Positions 6,685 to 6,745 of a stretch of 6,745 nucleotides of DNA are shown here, piece after piece. The notes under the pieces were generated by a model. It was given only the letters and a program-made list of their open reading frames with translations. It was not told the DNA's origin and did no database searches. The DNA is from Caldilineae bacterium (GTDB lineage Bacteria; Chloroflexota; Anaerolineae; J102). The translations under genes and the position numbers were made by a program. The stretch lies in assembly GCA_011192085.1 (NCBI GenBank), contig DUEQ01000154.1, forward strand, positions 1 to 6,745, in the 5' to 3' direction. Within the stretch, counting starts at the first letter, position 1; each line of letters starts with the position of its first letter.

Positions 6685-6731
6685 AATGAGGAGGACAGGA
6701 ACGCCTTGGCATGGACGTCCCTGTCCTCATT
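6685..6731 (-). promoter_or_regulatory. rel 5' leader hairpin with possible anti-Shine-Dalgarno arm
   Basis: On the minus strand AATGAGGACAGGGACG (6731 to 6716) can pair with 6703 to 6685 to give about 16 pairs, including one G-U, with a 3-nt bulge (6693-6691) and a 12-nt loop. The expected transcription start is near 6730-6727, so the hairpin would sit at the extreme 5' end of the mRNA. The right arm contains TCCTCCTC (6695 to 6688), which is exactly complementary to GAGGAGGA (6671 to 6664) in the Shine-Dalgarno region, so two exclusive folds are possible. As DNA the same dyad could instead be an operator overlapping the start site. The pairing is seen in the sequence; a regulatory function is inferred. 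Confidence 0.5.
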
Positions 6732-6735
6732 TCCT

Positions 6736-6741
6736 ATTATA
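6736..6741 (-). promoter_or_regulatory. -10 element of the rel promoter
   Basis: TATAAT reads on the minus strand from 6741 to 6736, a perfect housekeeping -10 hexamer. The -35 element would lie beyond the right edge and cannot be checked. The start of transcription would be about 6730-6727, giving a leader of roughly 75 nt before the rel ATG. Confidence 0.7.
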
Positions 6742-6745
6742 CTTC

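Overview
This GC-rich window looks like ordinary chromosomal DNA from a free-living bacterium. The coding style, a long bifunctional Rel and the obg-nadD pair made me think of Chloroflexota (Anaerolineae/Caldilineae-like), but this is an impression from memory without a search and should be held loosely. I see no mobile element, CRISPR array, rRNA or tRNA. Almost all of the sequence is coding. The only non-coding stretches are about 185 bp at 3199-3383 and the 93-bp leader at 6653-6745.

Layout, left to right. A plus-strand M42-family metallo-aminopeptidase (12-1061) resembles the subfamily that accompanies NAGGN osmolyte biosynthesis. It runs head-on into a minus-strand block, with 7 bp between the two stop codons. 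That block, read from right to left, forms two transcription units. The upstream unit has a perfect TATAAT -10 box (6736-6741), a 5' leader able to form a hairpin, a bifunctional (p)ppGpp synthetase/hydrolase (rel, 4391-6652) and a family 2 glycosyltransferase with C-terminal membrane helices (3384-4394). The glycosyltransferase GTG start overlaps the rel TGA stop by 4 bp. A short intergenic region rich in inverted repeats follows. The second unit begins at an extended -10 promoter (TGC-TATAAT, 3232-3240) and carries a 64-residue acidic protein I do not recognise (3004-3198), the ribosome-assembly GTPase Obg (1736-3001) and the NAD-biosynthesis enzyme NadD (1069-1719). Gaps are only 2 and 16 nt.

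The minus-strand genes share a theme: alarmone metabolism (Rel), a GTPase whose family responds to guanine nucleotides and ppGpp (Obg), and NAD supply (NadD), all linked to growth-rate control. The glycosyltransferase and the small acidic protein are the unexplained partners.

I found no clearly new system. The points most worth a second look are the rel leader, where a hairpin arm is also complementary to the Shine-Dalgarno sequence, a Gly/Asn-rich insertion in the Rel hydrolase domain, the small acidic protein ahead of Obg, the M42 peptidase without its usual partners in view, and the structured repeat cluster between the two units.
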